DNA from: Terrimesophilobacter sp044464485
GTDB taxonomy: Bacteria > Actinomycetota > Actinomycetes > Actinomycetales > Microbacteriaceae
NCBI GenBank assembly: GCA_044464485.1
Contig: JBIQLG010000002.1
Coordinates: forward strand, 124,001-188,000
Length of the DNA: 64,000 nt
Direction: 5' to 3'
The position numbers and the translations under genes were made by a program. Under the pieces are notes generated by a model. It saw only the letters and a program-made list of their open reading frames with translations, did no database searches and was not told the DNA's origin. The first letter of the stretch is position 1. Every line of letters begins with the position of its first letter. Below are positions 15,781-24,242 of this stretch, piece by piece.

Positions 15781-16997
15781 GGTTTCTCTCGTTTCGACGG
15801 TGCGGTTTTCACGACGCTCGCGGGCGCGTCAGCCCGCTCCGCCGAGGTGCGCGGTGCGACGGTGGGCGACCCCATCACGGCTGACGTGATGGCAAGCACG
15901 ACAAACAGCAGGATCGCGATCACATTGAATGCGCCGCCCCAGTGCAGGGCATCCACGTTGCCCCAGGCGTCGCCGCCGAGCAGGCGCACCACGAGGCTCA
16001 CGTGCAGCAGCGCGACCGGGAAGTACAGGAACCAGCGGTACGGCAGCGGTTTGCGGAGTACGGCAGGCAGGATCACCGGCGCGTGCGCCATGATCATCGA
16101 CATCACAAAGCCGAGGAAGATCGCGTGCAGTGCCGCGTCATATTCGCGTCCGCTGCCGACCATCCCGATGACGATCCAGATTCCGGCGGGCACGAGCAGC
16201 CACACGTAACCGGCAAGCAGGCACACGGCCATATAGCGCGGGAGGCCCTTCGTGTTGACGAGTTTCGTTGCCGGATCGTAGCGGAACAGCCACGCCATGA
16301 GCAGCGCGAGCGCTGCGCCGAGCAGCGGGTATCCGGCCACGGGCCAGAGCGGCGCGATGGCCGCCATGATGACGAGCAGCAGCGAGGCACCGAGTCCGAG
16401 GCGTTCGGCGCGCGCATCCAGTTCGGGCGAAATCCGCGCGAGTTCGAGCCGCTCTCCCGCGATCGTGAGGATAAGGAACACGGCCATGCCGGGAACCATC
16501 GCCGCGACCGGCGCGTTTGCGAGCCACAGGATCGCCGCGGTGAGTCCCGAAACAGCGCCCAAAATCTGGATGTCGATGGCGGCGGCCGCAAGTCGTCGCC
16601 GGATCACCCAGTACACGCCGAGCAGCATGACGAAACCGAGGGTGACCATCGACTTGCCCACGAGCTCGGGCAGGTCGGAGAGCAGGACGAGACTGCCGAG
16701 CCCGAGCAGGAGCGGCGCGGAAAAACCCCACACGCGTCGCGCGGCGACAGCCCGTTCGAGCACGATGAACGTGCCGACGAATCCGAACACCATGAGCGGT
16801 GCGTGCAGCGCGGCGATGCGCGCGAACGAGAGCGGAGCCCACAGCCCGAGCAGGAGGAGCGCAGCATCCAGCCCCAGAAGTAATGCGAGACCCCCGGGGA
16901 TGAGAAAGACCAGACGCAGCGCAGTACGATCCAGGGCCGGGCGATCGGATGCCCCGGTCCCGATCCCCTGGCCGGTGGGCCGCAGGGCGGAAGTCAC
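15777..16997 (-). CDS. nnrS: NnrS-like membrane protein
   Basis: A 406-residue protein with about twelve membrane segments, matching the NnrS family (haem- and copper-containing membrane proteins linked to nitric oxide stress): HAPLMVFGFVGTFIVLERAVA near the N-terminus and HAIFLGFVMSMIMAHAPVI, whose histidines are family features. Translationally coupled to nirK by ATGA. Start uncertain: GTG at 16997 leaves a normal cytoplasmic leader, ATG at 17034 is possible, and both have poorly spaced ribosome binding sites. The upstream gap to the divergent aldose epimerase holds a direct repeat TGAACC-N5-TGAACC-like element near 17084-17101. Name by family, function by context. Confidence 0.82.
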   Translation of the reverse strand: MTSALRPTGQGIGTGASDRPALDRTALRLVFLIPGGLALLLGLDAALLLLGLWAPLSFARIAALHAPLMVFGFVGTFIVLERAVAARRVWGFSAPLLLGLGSLVLLSDLPELVGKSMVTLGFVMLLGVYWVIRRRLAAAAIDIQILGAVSGLTAAILWLANAPVAAMVPGMAVFLILTIAGERLELARISPELDARAERLGLGASLLLVIMAAIAPLWPVAGYPLLGAALALLMAWLFRYDPATKLVNTKGLPRYMAVCLLAGYVWLLVPAGIWIVIGMVGSGREYDAALHAIFLGFVMSMIMAHAPVILPAVLRKPLPYRWFLYFPVALLHVSLVVRLLGGDAWGNVDALHWGGAFNVIAILLFVVLAITSAVMGSPTVAPRTSAERADAPASVVKTAPSKREKP

Positions 16998-17123
16998 TCT
17001 TCCATCGTACTGGGGCAGTGCCTGCCACGGCATGGCCCTCGGCCGTCCGGGACCGGCGAAAGACAAGCGTGCGTGGAGTATTGGTTCAGCGACGGTTCAG
17101 GTTGCGGGGCTAAACCGGAAAGG

Positions 17124-18041
17124 GTGAAGACTGCGACTCCATCGGGAAACCAATACACACTGCGGCACGACGGGCTCGTCGTGGAAATAGCCGAAGTCGG
17201 CGCAGGGTTGCGCACTTTCCTGGCGGATGGCCGCCCCCTCATCGACGGATACCCGATCACCGACCGCTGCACGGGAGCGCGCGGTCACTCACTCATACCG
17301 TGGCCCAATCGCATTGAAGACGGCAAATATCGCTGGCAGGGAACCGACTACCAGCTTGATGTGACGGAGCCCGCCGTCGGCGGCGCGATCCATGGGCTCA
17401 CGCGCTGGGCGTCCTGGACCGCCGACGAACTTGAGGACTCCCGCGCATCCTTTCGTCACGTACTCTACCCTCGGCAGGGTTGGGACTGGATCCTCGACTG
17501 CCGCATCGATTACCTGCTCGACAACTCCGGCCTCACGGTACGCACCTCCGCGACCAACCTGAGCAAAGCGCCCTGTCCCTACGGAACCGGCGCTCACCCT
17601 TATCTCACGGTGGGAACCGCAACCATCGACGCCGCGACCGCCACCGTACCGGGAAGCGTCTACCTTCCCGTGGACGACCGCGGCATACCGACCGGCCGCA
17701 ACACCGTCGAAGGAACACACTACGATTTGCGCGCCCCCACGGTGCTCGGCGACCGAAAGATCGATGTGACGTATGCCGAGCTTGAGCGCAATGCAGATGG
17801 CGCGGCCACGGTGAGGCTTTCCGCGCCGAACGGCGACTCCGTGAGTCTGTGGATCAACGAAGCGTATCCCTACTTCGAGATTTTTACGGGCGATGCGCTT
17901 CCGCAGCCGGATCGCCGGCGCACCGGTCTGGGTGTTGAACCCATGACGTGCGTTCCCAATGCGTTCAACAGCGGCGAGGGTCTCATCACGCTCTCACCGG
18001 GAGAAACCCACAGTGCGCAGTGGGGCATCCGGCCAGAGTGA
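17124..18041 (+). CDS. Aldose 1-epimerase family protein
   Basis: A 305-residue galactose-mutarotase-like enzyme interconverting alpha and beta anomers of sugars. Visible: RTFLADGRPLIDGYP, HSLIPWPNRI (conserved NR for substrate contact), IHGLTR with the catalytic histidine region, GTGAHPYLTV and VEPMTCVPNAFN with the C-terminal acidic residue region. GTG at 17124 was chosen because the family begins at about this point; a GTG at 17073 would extend it by 17 residues. Divergent from nnrS. No sugar operon directly attached; the xylose and sugar-transport genes are 28 kb or more away. Confidence 0.86.
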   Translation: MKTATPSGNQYTLRHDGLVVEIAEVGAGLRTFLADGRPLIDGYPITDRCTGARGHSLIPWPNRIEDGKYRWQGTDYQLDVTEPAVGGAIHGLTRWASWTADELEDSRASFRHVLYPRQGWDWILDCRIDYLLDNSGLTVRTSATNLSKAPCPYGTGAHPYLTVGTATIDAATATVPGSVYLPVDDRGIPTGRNTVEGTHYDLRAPTVLGDRKIDVTYAELERNADGAATVRLSAPNGDSVSLWINEAYPYFEIFTGDALPQPDRRRTGLGVEPMTCVPNAFNSGEGLITLSPGETHSAQWGIRPE

Positions 18042-18108
18042 CGCGCCCTGTCACCCACTTTTTCCCTGAAAAGTCAAGCCCTCTCAATTCTCAGGCTCCC
18101 GGCGTAAT

Positions 18109-18137
18109 GTACCCCTAATGAGGGTCAAAGGGGGTAC
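18109..18137 (+). promoter_or_regulatory. Inverted repeat in the leader of the 18143 gene
   Basis: GTACCCC at 18109-18115 pairs with GGGGTAC at 18131-18137 around a 15-base loop. The right arm contains the G-run that would serve as ribosome binding site for the ATG at 18143. Either a protein operator or an mRNA hairpin hiding the ribosome site. Confidence 0.4.
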
Positions 18138-18142
18138 GGAAA

Positions 18143-18514
18143 ATGAGCAGTCAGGAAGCCTTTACGCACGATACGCGGGCACCCCGGGTCGCGCGACGAC
18201 GTGCTCCTGTGACGCGCGGCGAGGTACTGCTGTACCGACCGCGCTCGAATCGCGCAGAAACGCCGCCCGAATCCAGCGCACACCAACACACCACCGCAAT
18301 TCACCACGGTGGCCGCGAATTCTTTGCGACCCCCGAAATGGCCCAGTGTTTTCTCGCGAAAGCGCGGCGCGTGCTTGAGGCTCAGGATGCGGAACTCGTC
18401 GCCCTGTTGCACAAGGATGGCCTCGACATGCTGTTCATCGCGCAGAACATTCCGTTCAGCGTTGGCTCGATGTTCGACCACCAACCGTGCGTTTCGCGCA
18501 ACGTCACCGCGTGA
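18143..18514 (+). CDS. Hypothetical protein
   Basis: A 123-residue protein I do not recognise. The N-terminal 50 residues are basic and disordered (many Arg, Thr, Ser). Residues about 58-112 look folded: GREFFATPEMAQCFLAKARRVLEAQDAELVALLHKDGLDMLFIAQNI type helices. No signal peptide or membrane segment. The ATG follows a G-rich ribosome site that can pair in an inverted repeat. Located alone between the aldose epimerase and a convergent PPC-domain gene. Codon usage agrees with the neighbours, so I think it is real. Confidence 0.6.
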   Translation: MSSQEAFTHDTRAPRVARRRAPVTRGEVLLYRPRSNRAETPPESSAHQHTTAIHHGGREFFATPEMAQCFLAKARRVLEAQDAELVALLHKDGLDMLFIAQNIPFSVGSMFDHQPCVSRNVTA

Positions 18515-18551
18515 CGTTAACCCCGGCCCGGGTTCGCTTCAGGGCCATTCA

Positions 18552-18995
18552 TTACTCCATTCCGTTCGGCCGGATGAGCGCGAGACCGCTTTCCGGGTCG
18601 AACTGCTTGCGCAAGGGCTCAGCGGACTCCGTCACGACGATCTCGCACGTGGGCCGCACGATCGCTTTCTGAAGATGACCCCCGTGAACGGTACCGTCCT
18701 GCCGCGCAATCGCGAGATGGGCGTGCACTGCTGGCGTGCCGTCCTTGGATGCAATATCGCCAAGAAGCGAGACCAATTCGACTTGTTCCGAAAGATCGAC
18801 CGACGTTCGATATTCCTTCGACTCCCAGTCGAACCACGCGAGCTCGACGGAGCTGAAGGCACCGACCGCCGAAAGCGAAGCGCCCAGGATGCTTTCCTTC
18901 CGAGCAAAATCGGCGAGTGACTCCGCCAGTTCGTCTCCCGTCTCCATGACGAGGATCCACGTTCTTGGTTGAGTGTCGATTGTGCGAGACAGCAT
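18552..18995 (-). CDS. PPC (DUF296) domain protein
   Basis: A 147-residue protein matching the bacterial PPC/DUF296 family: TGDELAESLADFA, ILGASLSAVGAFSSVELAWFD, and the histidine cluster VHAHLAIARQDGTVHGGHL, whose histidines form a metal site in known structures. Bacterial members form trimers; their function is largely unproven, though plant relatives bind AT-rich DNA. Starts one base after the stop of the FAD/Fe-S fusion gene with GGAG eight bases before the ATG, so it is the last gene of the long leftward operon. Confidence 0.85.
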   Translation of the reverse strand: MLSRTIDTQPRTWILVMETGDELAESLADFARKESILGASLSAVGAFSSVELAWFDWESKEYRTSVDLSEQVELVSLLGDIASKDGTPAVHAHLAIARQDGTVHGGHLQKAIVRPTCEIVVTESAEPLRKQFDPESGLALIRPNGME

Positions 18996-18996
18996 G

Positions 18997-21900
18997 TCAT
19001 TTCTCCTTGGCGCGCGTGTGTTTCTGGTCGGTGGCTACAGAGACAACGGGGCTGGCGGCAGACGACACCGCAGTCGGCGCAGGCGACGTGCCCTGAGCTC
19101 GCACCCCGGCAACGAAGGGCATCGCGTTGGTCTTATTGCGAAGCACCTGCGGCGGGGCCGCCCGCTTTGCAATGCGCTTTTCGACACGGCCGCGAGGCAG
19201 GCCACCGCTCATCGCGGCGGCGAGCAGTTCCGCAAGGTGCACGGCCTGCCTTCCCTGCCCGGACTGCTCGAGTTGCGTGCGGCAACTGAATCCGTCGGCA
19301 AGGATGACCGTGTCATCCTCCGCTTCGCGCACGGCGGGCAGCAGTTCGGTTTCGGCGACCGCCATCGAGATCTCCAGGTGCCCGGCTTCGAAGCCGAAGT
19401 TTCCCGCGAGGCCGCAGCATCCGTCAAGAACGTCGAGTTCAACACCCGCCTCGTTCAGAACGCGTTCGTCGGCGTCGAACCCGAGCACGGCGTGCTGGTG
19501 GCAGTGCGGCTGCACGAGTGCTCGGCGGCCGATTTTCGGCGGATGCCAGCCCTCCGTGCGATCGAGCAGTTCCGAGAGCGTCACCGTGCTTTCCGCGAGC
19601 AGCTCGACGTCGGGGTCTCCAGGGAGCAGTTCCGGTCCGTCCGATCGAAACACCGCAGTGCAGCTCGGCTCGAGACCGACGAGCGGAACGCCCGAGCGAA
19701 GAATCGGCGCAAGTTCGCGCGCGGTTCGCCGCAGCACCGTGCGCGCAACTCCGAGCTGCCCGGTCGAGATCCAGGTGAGCCCGCAGCACAAAGAGGGTTC
19801 GGGGATGCGCACGCGGTATCCGGCGTCCTCCAGCACGCGAACGGCGGCGACCGCGACGCCGGGGTGGAAACTGTTCGTAAACGTGTCGGGCCACAGGAGC
19901 ACCTCTCCGCGAGCTCCGCTCCCCCGGGGCAGAGCCCCCCGGCGGGCGCGGCGACGGAACGAGTCGCTGAATGTGCGCGGCGCGAACCTCGGCAAAGGCC
20001 TGCCCGCATCCAATCCGCCCGCGGAGGCGACCGCGTGGGAGAGAAGCGGTGCGTGCGTCACGGCGTTGATGACGCCGGGTGCGAACTTTACGAGCGCCGC
20101 CCACAACGGCAGCCAACCCATCGTGTAGTGGGACATGGGGCGGATGCGGCGAGCGTAATGGTGTGCGAGAAACTCGGCTTTATAGGTGGCCATGTCCACT
20201 CCGACTGGGCAGTCGCTCTTACAGCCCTTGCAGGAGAGGCAAAGGTCGAGGGCGTCGCGCACCGCGGTGGAGCGCCAGCCGTCGGCAATCGCCGAGTCCT
20301 CGCCGCGCATCAGCTCCGGGAGCAACCGCGCCCGGCCGCGCGTGGAGTGCTCTTCCTCTCCCGTCGCGCGATACGAGGGGCACATGACGCCGCCGTCGTG
20401 ATCGCGGCACGCGCCAACCCCGACGCAACGCAGGGATGCGGTGGCGAACGAGCCCTCGTCATCCGGATACGCGAACCACTGCTTCTGCATCGGCTTGGCT
20501 GTATGTCCCACGCCGAGCCGCAAGTTGGTGGCCGGGTCGTCGGCCGAAATCACTTTGCCGGGGTTCATTCTTCCCCGAGGGTCGAAGAGGTCCTTCGTGC
20601 GTTGGAAGGCGTCCATGACGCGCTCGCCATACATGATCGGCAAGAGCGCGCCACGCGATTGGCCGTCGCCGTGCTCACCGGAGAGGGATCCTCCGTAGTC
20701 GACGACGAGGTGTGCAGCAGGCTCGACGAACGCGCGAAAGTCCCGAACGCCGTGCAGCGTCGTCAGGTCGAACGGGATGCGCGTGTGCACGCATCCGTGG
20801 CCGAAATGCCCGTAAATGCACGCGGCACCGTATCCGAACTCGTCGAGCAATTCACGGAAGTCGCGCAAATAGTCGCCGAGCCGGGCGGGGTCGACCGCGG
20901 CGTCCTCCCAGCCCGGCCAGGCCATGACGCCCCCGTCGAGTCTCGCGGTCGCGGCGAGCCCTCCTTCCCGCACCGCCATGATCCTGCGTTCTTCCGCCGG
21001 GTCATCCACAATGCGACACGGCGGTGGATCGTCGTGCCCACCCAGGTCTTCCACGAGCGCCTCGGCCGCATGCCGCGCCTCTTCGCGATCCTTTCCGCCG
21101 AACTGCACGAGAAGCCACGCGTCGCCGTCCGGTAGCAGCGCGAGCCCCTCTTCGTGCATGCCGCGGTCGCGCTCATTGTCGATCATTCCGCCATCCATTC
21201 CCTCGAGGATGAGCGGATCGTGCTTGAGGACTTCGGGCACGGCATCCGCGGCGGTCGCGATGTCGGGAAAGCCGAGGAGCACGGTGACGGTCGCGGGGAC
21301 CACGGGAACGAGCCTCAACTCCGCTCGCAGCACCGTCACGAGCGTGGACTCCGAACCCGTGAGCATCCGCGCCACATCCGGCTCGTTCTCGGGAAGCACG
21401 GCGTCGAGGCTGTAGCCCGACACTCGGCGCGGAATGTCCGGGAACCCGCTGCGGATGTCGTCGCCGAACTCGTCGGCGATGTCGGCAAGTCCAAGAAGAA
21501 TTTCGCTGACACGCGGCGACTCTGCGCCCGCGACGTTGAACGACGCGTTCGACGCCGCGTTCGACGCCGCCATTGACGCCGCCATTGACGCCGCGATCGC
21601 GCGCAATCCGCCGCGCCGCGCCTCGCCGCCGACCCAGAACCTCGTGCCGTCGTAGCACAGCACTTCAAGCCGCACGACGTTGTCCGCCGTCTTGCCGAAC
21701 GCTTGAGCGGAGGACCCGCACGAATTGTTGCCGATCATCCCGCCGAGCGTGCAGTGGCCGTGTGTTGCGGGGCGCGGACCGAACATGAGACCGAACTCGC
21801 CAGCCGCACGATTGAGCTCGTCGAGCACGACGCCCGGCTCGACGATCGCCGTGCGCGCGGCAGCGTCGATGTCCTCGATTCGGTGGCAGTATTTGCTCCA

Positions 21901-22200
21901 GTCGATCACGACACCGTTGTTGCACGTCTCCCCCGCGAGACTCGTCCCCGCGCCGCGGGACACGACGGGAGCGTCGAACTCCGAGCACACGCGTATCGCC
22001 TCGACCGCGGCGTCGACGCTTCGAGGCACGACGACGCACACGGGAATTTGCCGGTAGTTTGACGAGTCGGTGGCGTACGCGGCGAGCGTCCCCGCGTCGA
22101 ATCGGACTTCGCCATCCACGCGATCGCGTAGCGCCGCCTCCAACCCGTTCGCATCTATCGCCGGCGCGACGGTTGGTTCCGGTAGCAGCACAGCAGCCAT
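18997..22200 (-). CDS. FAD-linked oxidase / Fe-S (GlcD-GlcF type) 2-hydroxyacid dehydrogenase fusion
   Basis: A 1067-residue protein joining two activities. The N-terminal half is a VAO-type FAD domain (VSRGAGTSLAGETCNNGVVID, GHCTLGGMIGNNSCG) with an FAD-oxidase C-terminal cap. The second half has a 4Fe-4S motif CLSCKGCKSDCP and two CCG modules (LCCGLTW, GCCGLAGNFG), as in GlcF and LldE. Such fusions oxidise D-lactate, D-2-hydroxyglutarate or related 2-hydroxyacids and send electrons to quinone; the exact substrate here is unknown. The ATG overlaps the hydrolase stop by one base (TGATG). An in-frame AASM/AASN repeat lies near residues 200-220. Confidence 0.88.
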   Translation of the reverse strand: MAAVLLPEPTVAPAIDANGLEAALRDRVDGEVRFDAGTLAAYATDSSNYRQIPVCVVVPRSVDAAVEAIRVCSEFDAPVVSRGAGTSLAGETCNNGVVIDWSKYCHRIEDIDAAARTAIVEPGVVLDELNRAAGEFGLMFGPRPATHGHCTLGGMIGNNSCGSSAQAFGKTADNVVRLEVLCYDGTRFWVGGEARRGGLRAIAASMAASMAASNAASNASFNVAGAESPRVSEILLGLADIADEFGDDIRSGFPDIPRRVSGYSLDAVLPENEPDVARMLTGSESTLVTVLRAELRLVPVVPATVTVLLGFPDIATAADAVPEVLKHDPLILEGMDGGMIDNERDRGMHEEGLALLPDGDAWLLVQFGGKDREEARHAAEALVEDLGGHDDPPPCRIVDDPAEERRIMAVREGGLAATARLDGGVMAWPGWEDAAVDPARLGDYLRDFRELLDEFGYGAACIYGHFGHGCVHTRIPFDLTTLHGVRDFRAFVEPAAHLVVDYGGSLSGEHGDGQSRGALLPIMYGERVMDAFQRTKDLFDPRGRMNPGKVISADDPATNLRLGVGHTAKPMQKQWFAYPDDEGSFATASLRCVGVGACRDHDGGVMCPSYRATGEEEHSTRGRARLLPELMRGEDSAIADGWRSTAVRDALDLCLSCKGCKSDCPVGVDMATYKAEFLAHHYARRIRPMSHYTMGWLPLWAALVKFAPGVINAVTHAPLLSHAVASAGGLDAGRPLPRFAPRTFSDSFRRRARRGALPRGSGARGEVLLWPDTFTNSFHPGVAVAAVRVLEDAGYRVRIPEPSLCCGLTWISTGQLGVARTVLRRTARELAPILRSGVPLVGLEPSCTAVFRSDGPELLPGDPDVELLAESTVTLSELLDRTEGWHPPKIGRRALVQPHCHQHAVLGFDADERVLNEAGVELDVLDGCCGLAGNFGFEAGHLEISMAVAETELLPAVREAEDDTVILADGFSCRTQLEQSGQGRQAVHLAELLAAAMSGGLPRGRVEKRIAKRAAPPQVLRNKTNAMPFVAGVRAQGTSPAPTAVSSAASPVVSVATDQKHTRAKEK
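21545..21604. repeat. 12-bp tandem repeat inside the FAD/Fe-S gene
   Basis: Five 12-base units of the type GCGTTCGACGCC / GCCATTGACGCC from 21545, encoding four-residue AASM/AASN units in the FAD domain. Frame-preserving. Confidence 0.85.
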
Positions 22201-23027
22201 CAGGCCCCCGTCACTCGATCGAGGATGCGCCGCCACGCGCTCACGATCACGAGCCCGGCGCCGCCGCGCACGCGAGCAACTCGGGCATTCGGTATCCGAT
22301 GGCGAAACCAGTCCCCCGACTCGGCTTCGGTCGCGGGATCTTCCAGCCCGTATACGAGGGTCGTCGCCGCCCTGATACTCCCGAGTTCTTCGATCCAGGA
22401 GAGGTCTTTGATCGCTTCCTTGTCCGTGTCCATGCCCGCCGTTCCCTGGGCGGCAGCGTGCGCGAGCATAGCATCGAGACGCTCCTGAGCTCCCGCGAAC
22501 TTCACACCGGGATCGTCGCTGCTGATCCCGAGCGCATCCCATCCGAATCGCCGTGGCCCTGGCGCCGGGGGAATCCCCTCGAGCGCGGGAACTTCCTTCT
22601 TCTGCAGACTCAACAGTGTCTTTCTGCTGAGTCCGACGATGGCCGCCCGCGAAATGAGGTGCGGATGCCGGGCGGCAAGCGACAAAGCGACCGCGCCGCC
22701 GAACCCCCAGCCGACGACACCGAAGTCGGCGCCGCCCACGAGGTCGGGTTCCATTCTCTTGCTCGTGAGGAACTCGGCAATGTCGTCGGCACGGGCCTGA
22801 ACGCTCCGAGATTCATCATCGCCGAGCGGTTCGGAACCCCCGTAACCGGGTCGGTCGAAGGCGAGCATCCGCACTTGCGCGTCGCGCGTGACCTCCGGAT
22901 TGGGATCGAAGTCGCTCGCTCCCGGCATCGGATGGCAGAACACGACGATGCGCGTCGAAAAGGGTTCACCCAGAGTGGTCACACCCATCGCTCGACCTGA
23001 CGCGAGCGTGAACGAGAGATCGGTCAT
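22200..23027 (-). CDS. Alpha/beta hydrolase
   Basis: A 275-residue soluble hydrolase. FCHPMPGASD forms the oxyanion region, AFDRPGYGGSE follows, and GWGFGGAVAL takes the position of the nucleophile elbow (G-x-x-x-G). The elbow reads G-W-G-F-G-G, so the usual Ser nucleophile is replaced by Gly at that position, unless another residue serves. It may therefore be a non-esterase member or an inactive relative. GGAAG lies eight bases before the ATG. It is in the operon between the enolase-type dehydratase and the FAD/Fe-S enzyme. A lactonase or ester-cleaving step would fit the context but is not proven. Confidence 0.75.
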   Translation of the reverse strand: MTDLSFTLASGRAMGVTTLGEPFSTRIVVFCHPMPGASDFDPNPEVTRDAQVRMLAFDRPGYGGSEPLGDDESRSVQARADDIAEFLTSKRMEPDLVGGADFGVVGWGFGGAVALSLAARHPHLISRAAIVGLSRKTLLSLQKKEVPALEGIPPAPGPRRFGWDALGISSDDPGVKFAGAQERLDAMLAHAAAQGTAGMDTDKEAIKDLSWIEELGSIRAATTLVYGLEDPATEAESGDWFRHRIPNARVARVRGGAGLVIVSAWRRILDRVTGA

Positions 23028-23072
23028 CTCAGCGGCTTCCTTTCGGCTTGTTTGTCGTTGTGCGCCATCGAT

Positions 23073-24239
23073 TCAGCCGATTCGATATTTTTCGGCATCG
23101 GTTTCGCGCAGCACGAAGCCATTTCCGGGCTCGTCGCGCGGCGCAATCGTTCCGCCGCTCGGATCGAGCGTTCCGTCGAAAAACATGTTCTCGATGCGCA
23201 CATGGTCGTGGAACCACTCGATGTGGCGAAGGTTCGGAGTTGCTGCGGCGACGTGCGCGTGCGCGTGCGGACCGCAGTGCGCGGAGACCTCGAGCCCGTG
23301 GCTCGCCGCGACCGCCGCCGCCCGCAGGAATTCGCTGATGCCGCCACAACGAGTAGCATCGATCTGCAGGCAGTCGACCGACTCGGCGGCGACCATTCGC
23401 CGAAAGTAGGTCAGATCGAACCCGTATTCGCCTGCCGTCACATCCGCGTCGACGGCATCGCGCACTTCGCGCAAACCCTCCAGGTCATCCGAGGAGACTG
23501 GCTCCTCGAACCAGTGAACGCGGGCATCGCTCGCCTCGTGTGCAATACGGATGGCCTGCTTGCGCGTGTACCCGCCGTTTGCGTCGACGAAGAGTTCGGT
23601 GTCGTCGCCGATGATGGCGCGTGCCTGTCGCATTCGGTCGAGGTCTCGCGTCGGGTTGGTACCCCAGGATTCCCCAATTTTGATCTTGACCCTCGGGATG
23701 CCCTGTTCGAGCGCCCATCCACCAAGTTGCTCCTCGAGTCGTTCCTCGGAATACGTCGTGAAGCCACCGCTTCCATAGACCGGCACTTCGCTGCGCTCCG
23801 CACCGAGCAGCTTGTGCAGCGGAAGTCCGAGCAGGCGCGCCTTGAGGTCCCACAGCGCGATGTCGATCGCAGAGATCGCGTAACCGATGGCGCCCTGCCG
23901 ACCGCTGTTGCGCACGGCTTTCACCATGTCGCTGAGCCGGGCACCGACATCCATCGCGCTGCGACCGACGATGAGCGGAGCGAGCGTCGAGGTGACCACG
24001 GCACCGCATTGCGCCGCACCGTAGGTCCAGCCCGTTCCGACCGTCGAACCCGATCGAGCCTGAACGAGCACCATTGTCGTGGAATCCCACGCGATGGTGC
24101 CGTCAGCTTCGGGCTCGTCGGTCGGCACGGTGTAGACGCGAGCCTCGACGGAGTCGATCTTTGCATCGGAGGCCGAGTCGGAGAGCGGGGTTGCCCGCAA
24201 GCGCCGCTCTGCCGCGATGTCCGCCACATTCTCTGTCAT
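23073..24239 (-). CDS. Mandelate racemase/muconate-lactonizing (enolase superfamily) enzyme
   Basis: A 388-residue enolase-superfamily protein of the sugar-acid dehydratase or epimerase type. Catalytic and metal motifs are visible: VKIKIG (KxK base), FVDANGGY (first metal Asp), HWFEEPVS (metal Glu), a TAGEYG segment with the third metal Glu, and a C-terminal region with HCGPHAHAHV. It abstracts the alpha-proton of a carboxylic acid, most likely a sugar acid such as an aldonate or aldarate given the neighbouring sugar transporter and oxidases. Three bases separate its start from the MFS stop. Substrate cannot be read from sequence. Confidence 0.87.
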   Translation of the reverse strand: MTENVADIAAERRLRATPLSDSASDAKIDSVEARVYTVPTDEPEADGTIAWDSTTMVLVQARSGSTVGTGWTYGAAQCGAVVTSTLAPLIVGRSAMDVGARLSDMVKAVRNSGRQGAIGYAISAIDIALWDLKARLLGLPLHKLLGAERSEVPVYGSGGFTTYSEERLEEQLGGWALEQGIPRVKIKIGESWGTNPTRDLDRMRQARAIIGDDTELFVDANGGYTRKQAIRIAHEASDARVHWFEEPVSSDDLEGLREVRDAVDADVTAGEYGFDLTYFRRMVAAESVDCLQIDATRCGGISEFLRAAAVAASHGLEVSAHCGPHAHAHVAAATPNLRHIEWFHDHVRIENMFFDGTLDPSGGTIAPRDEPGNGFVLRETDAEKYRIG

Positions 24240-24242
24240 CGC

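Noticed and set aside
22200..22542. Longer N-terminus of the FAD/Fe-S protein (up to 1181 residues)
   Set aside because: The extra codons lie within the hydrolase gene in another frame; the ATG at 22200 overlaps its stop and gives the normal FAD-domain start.
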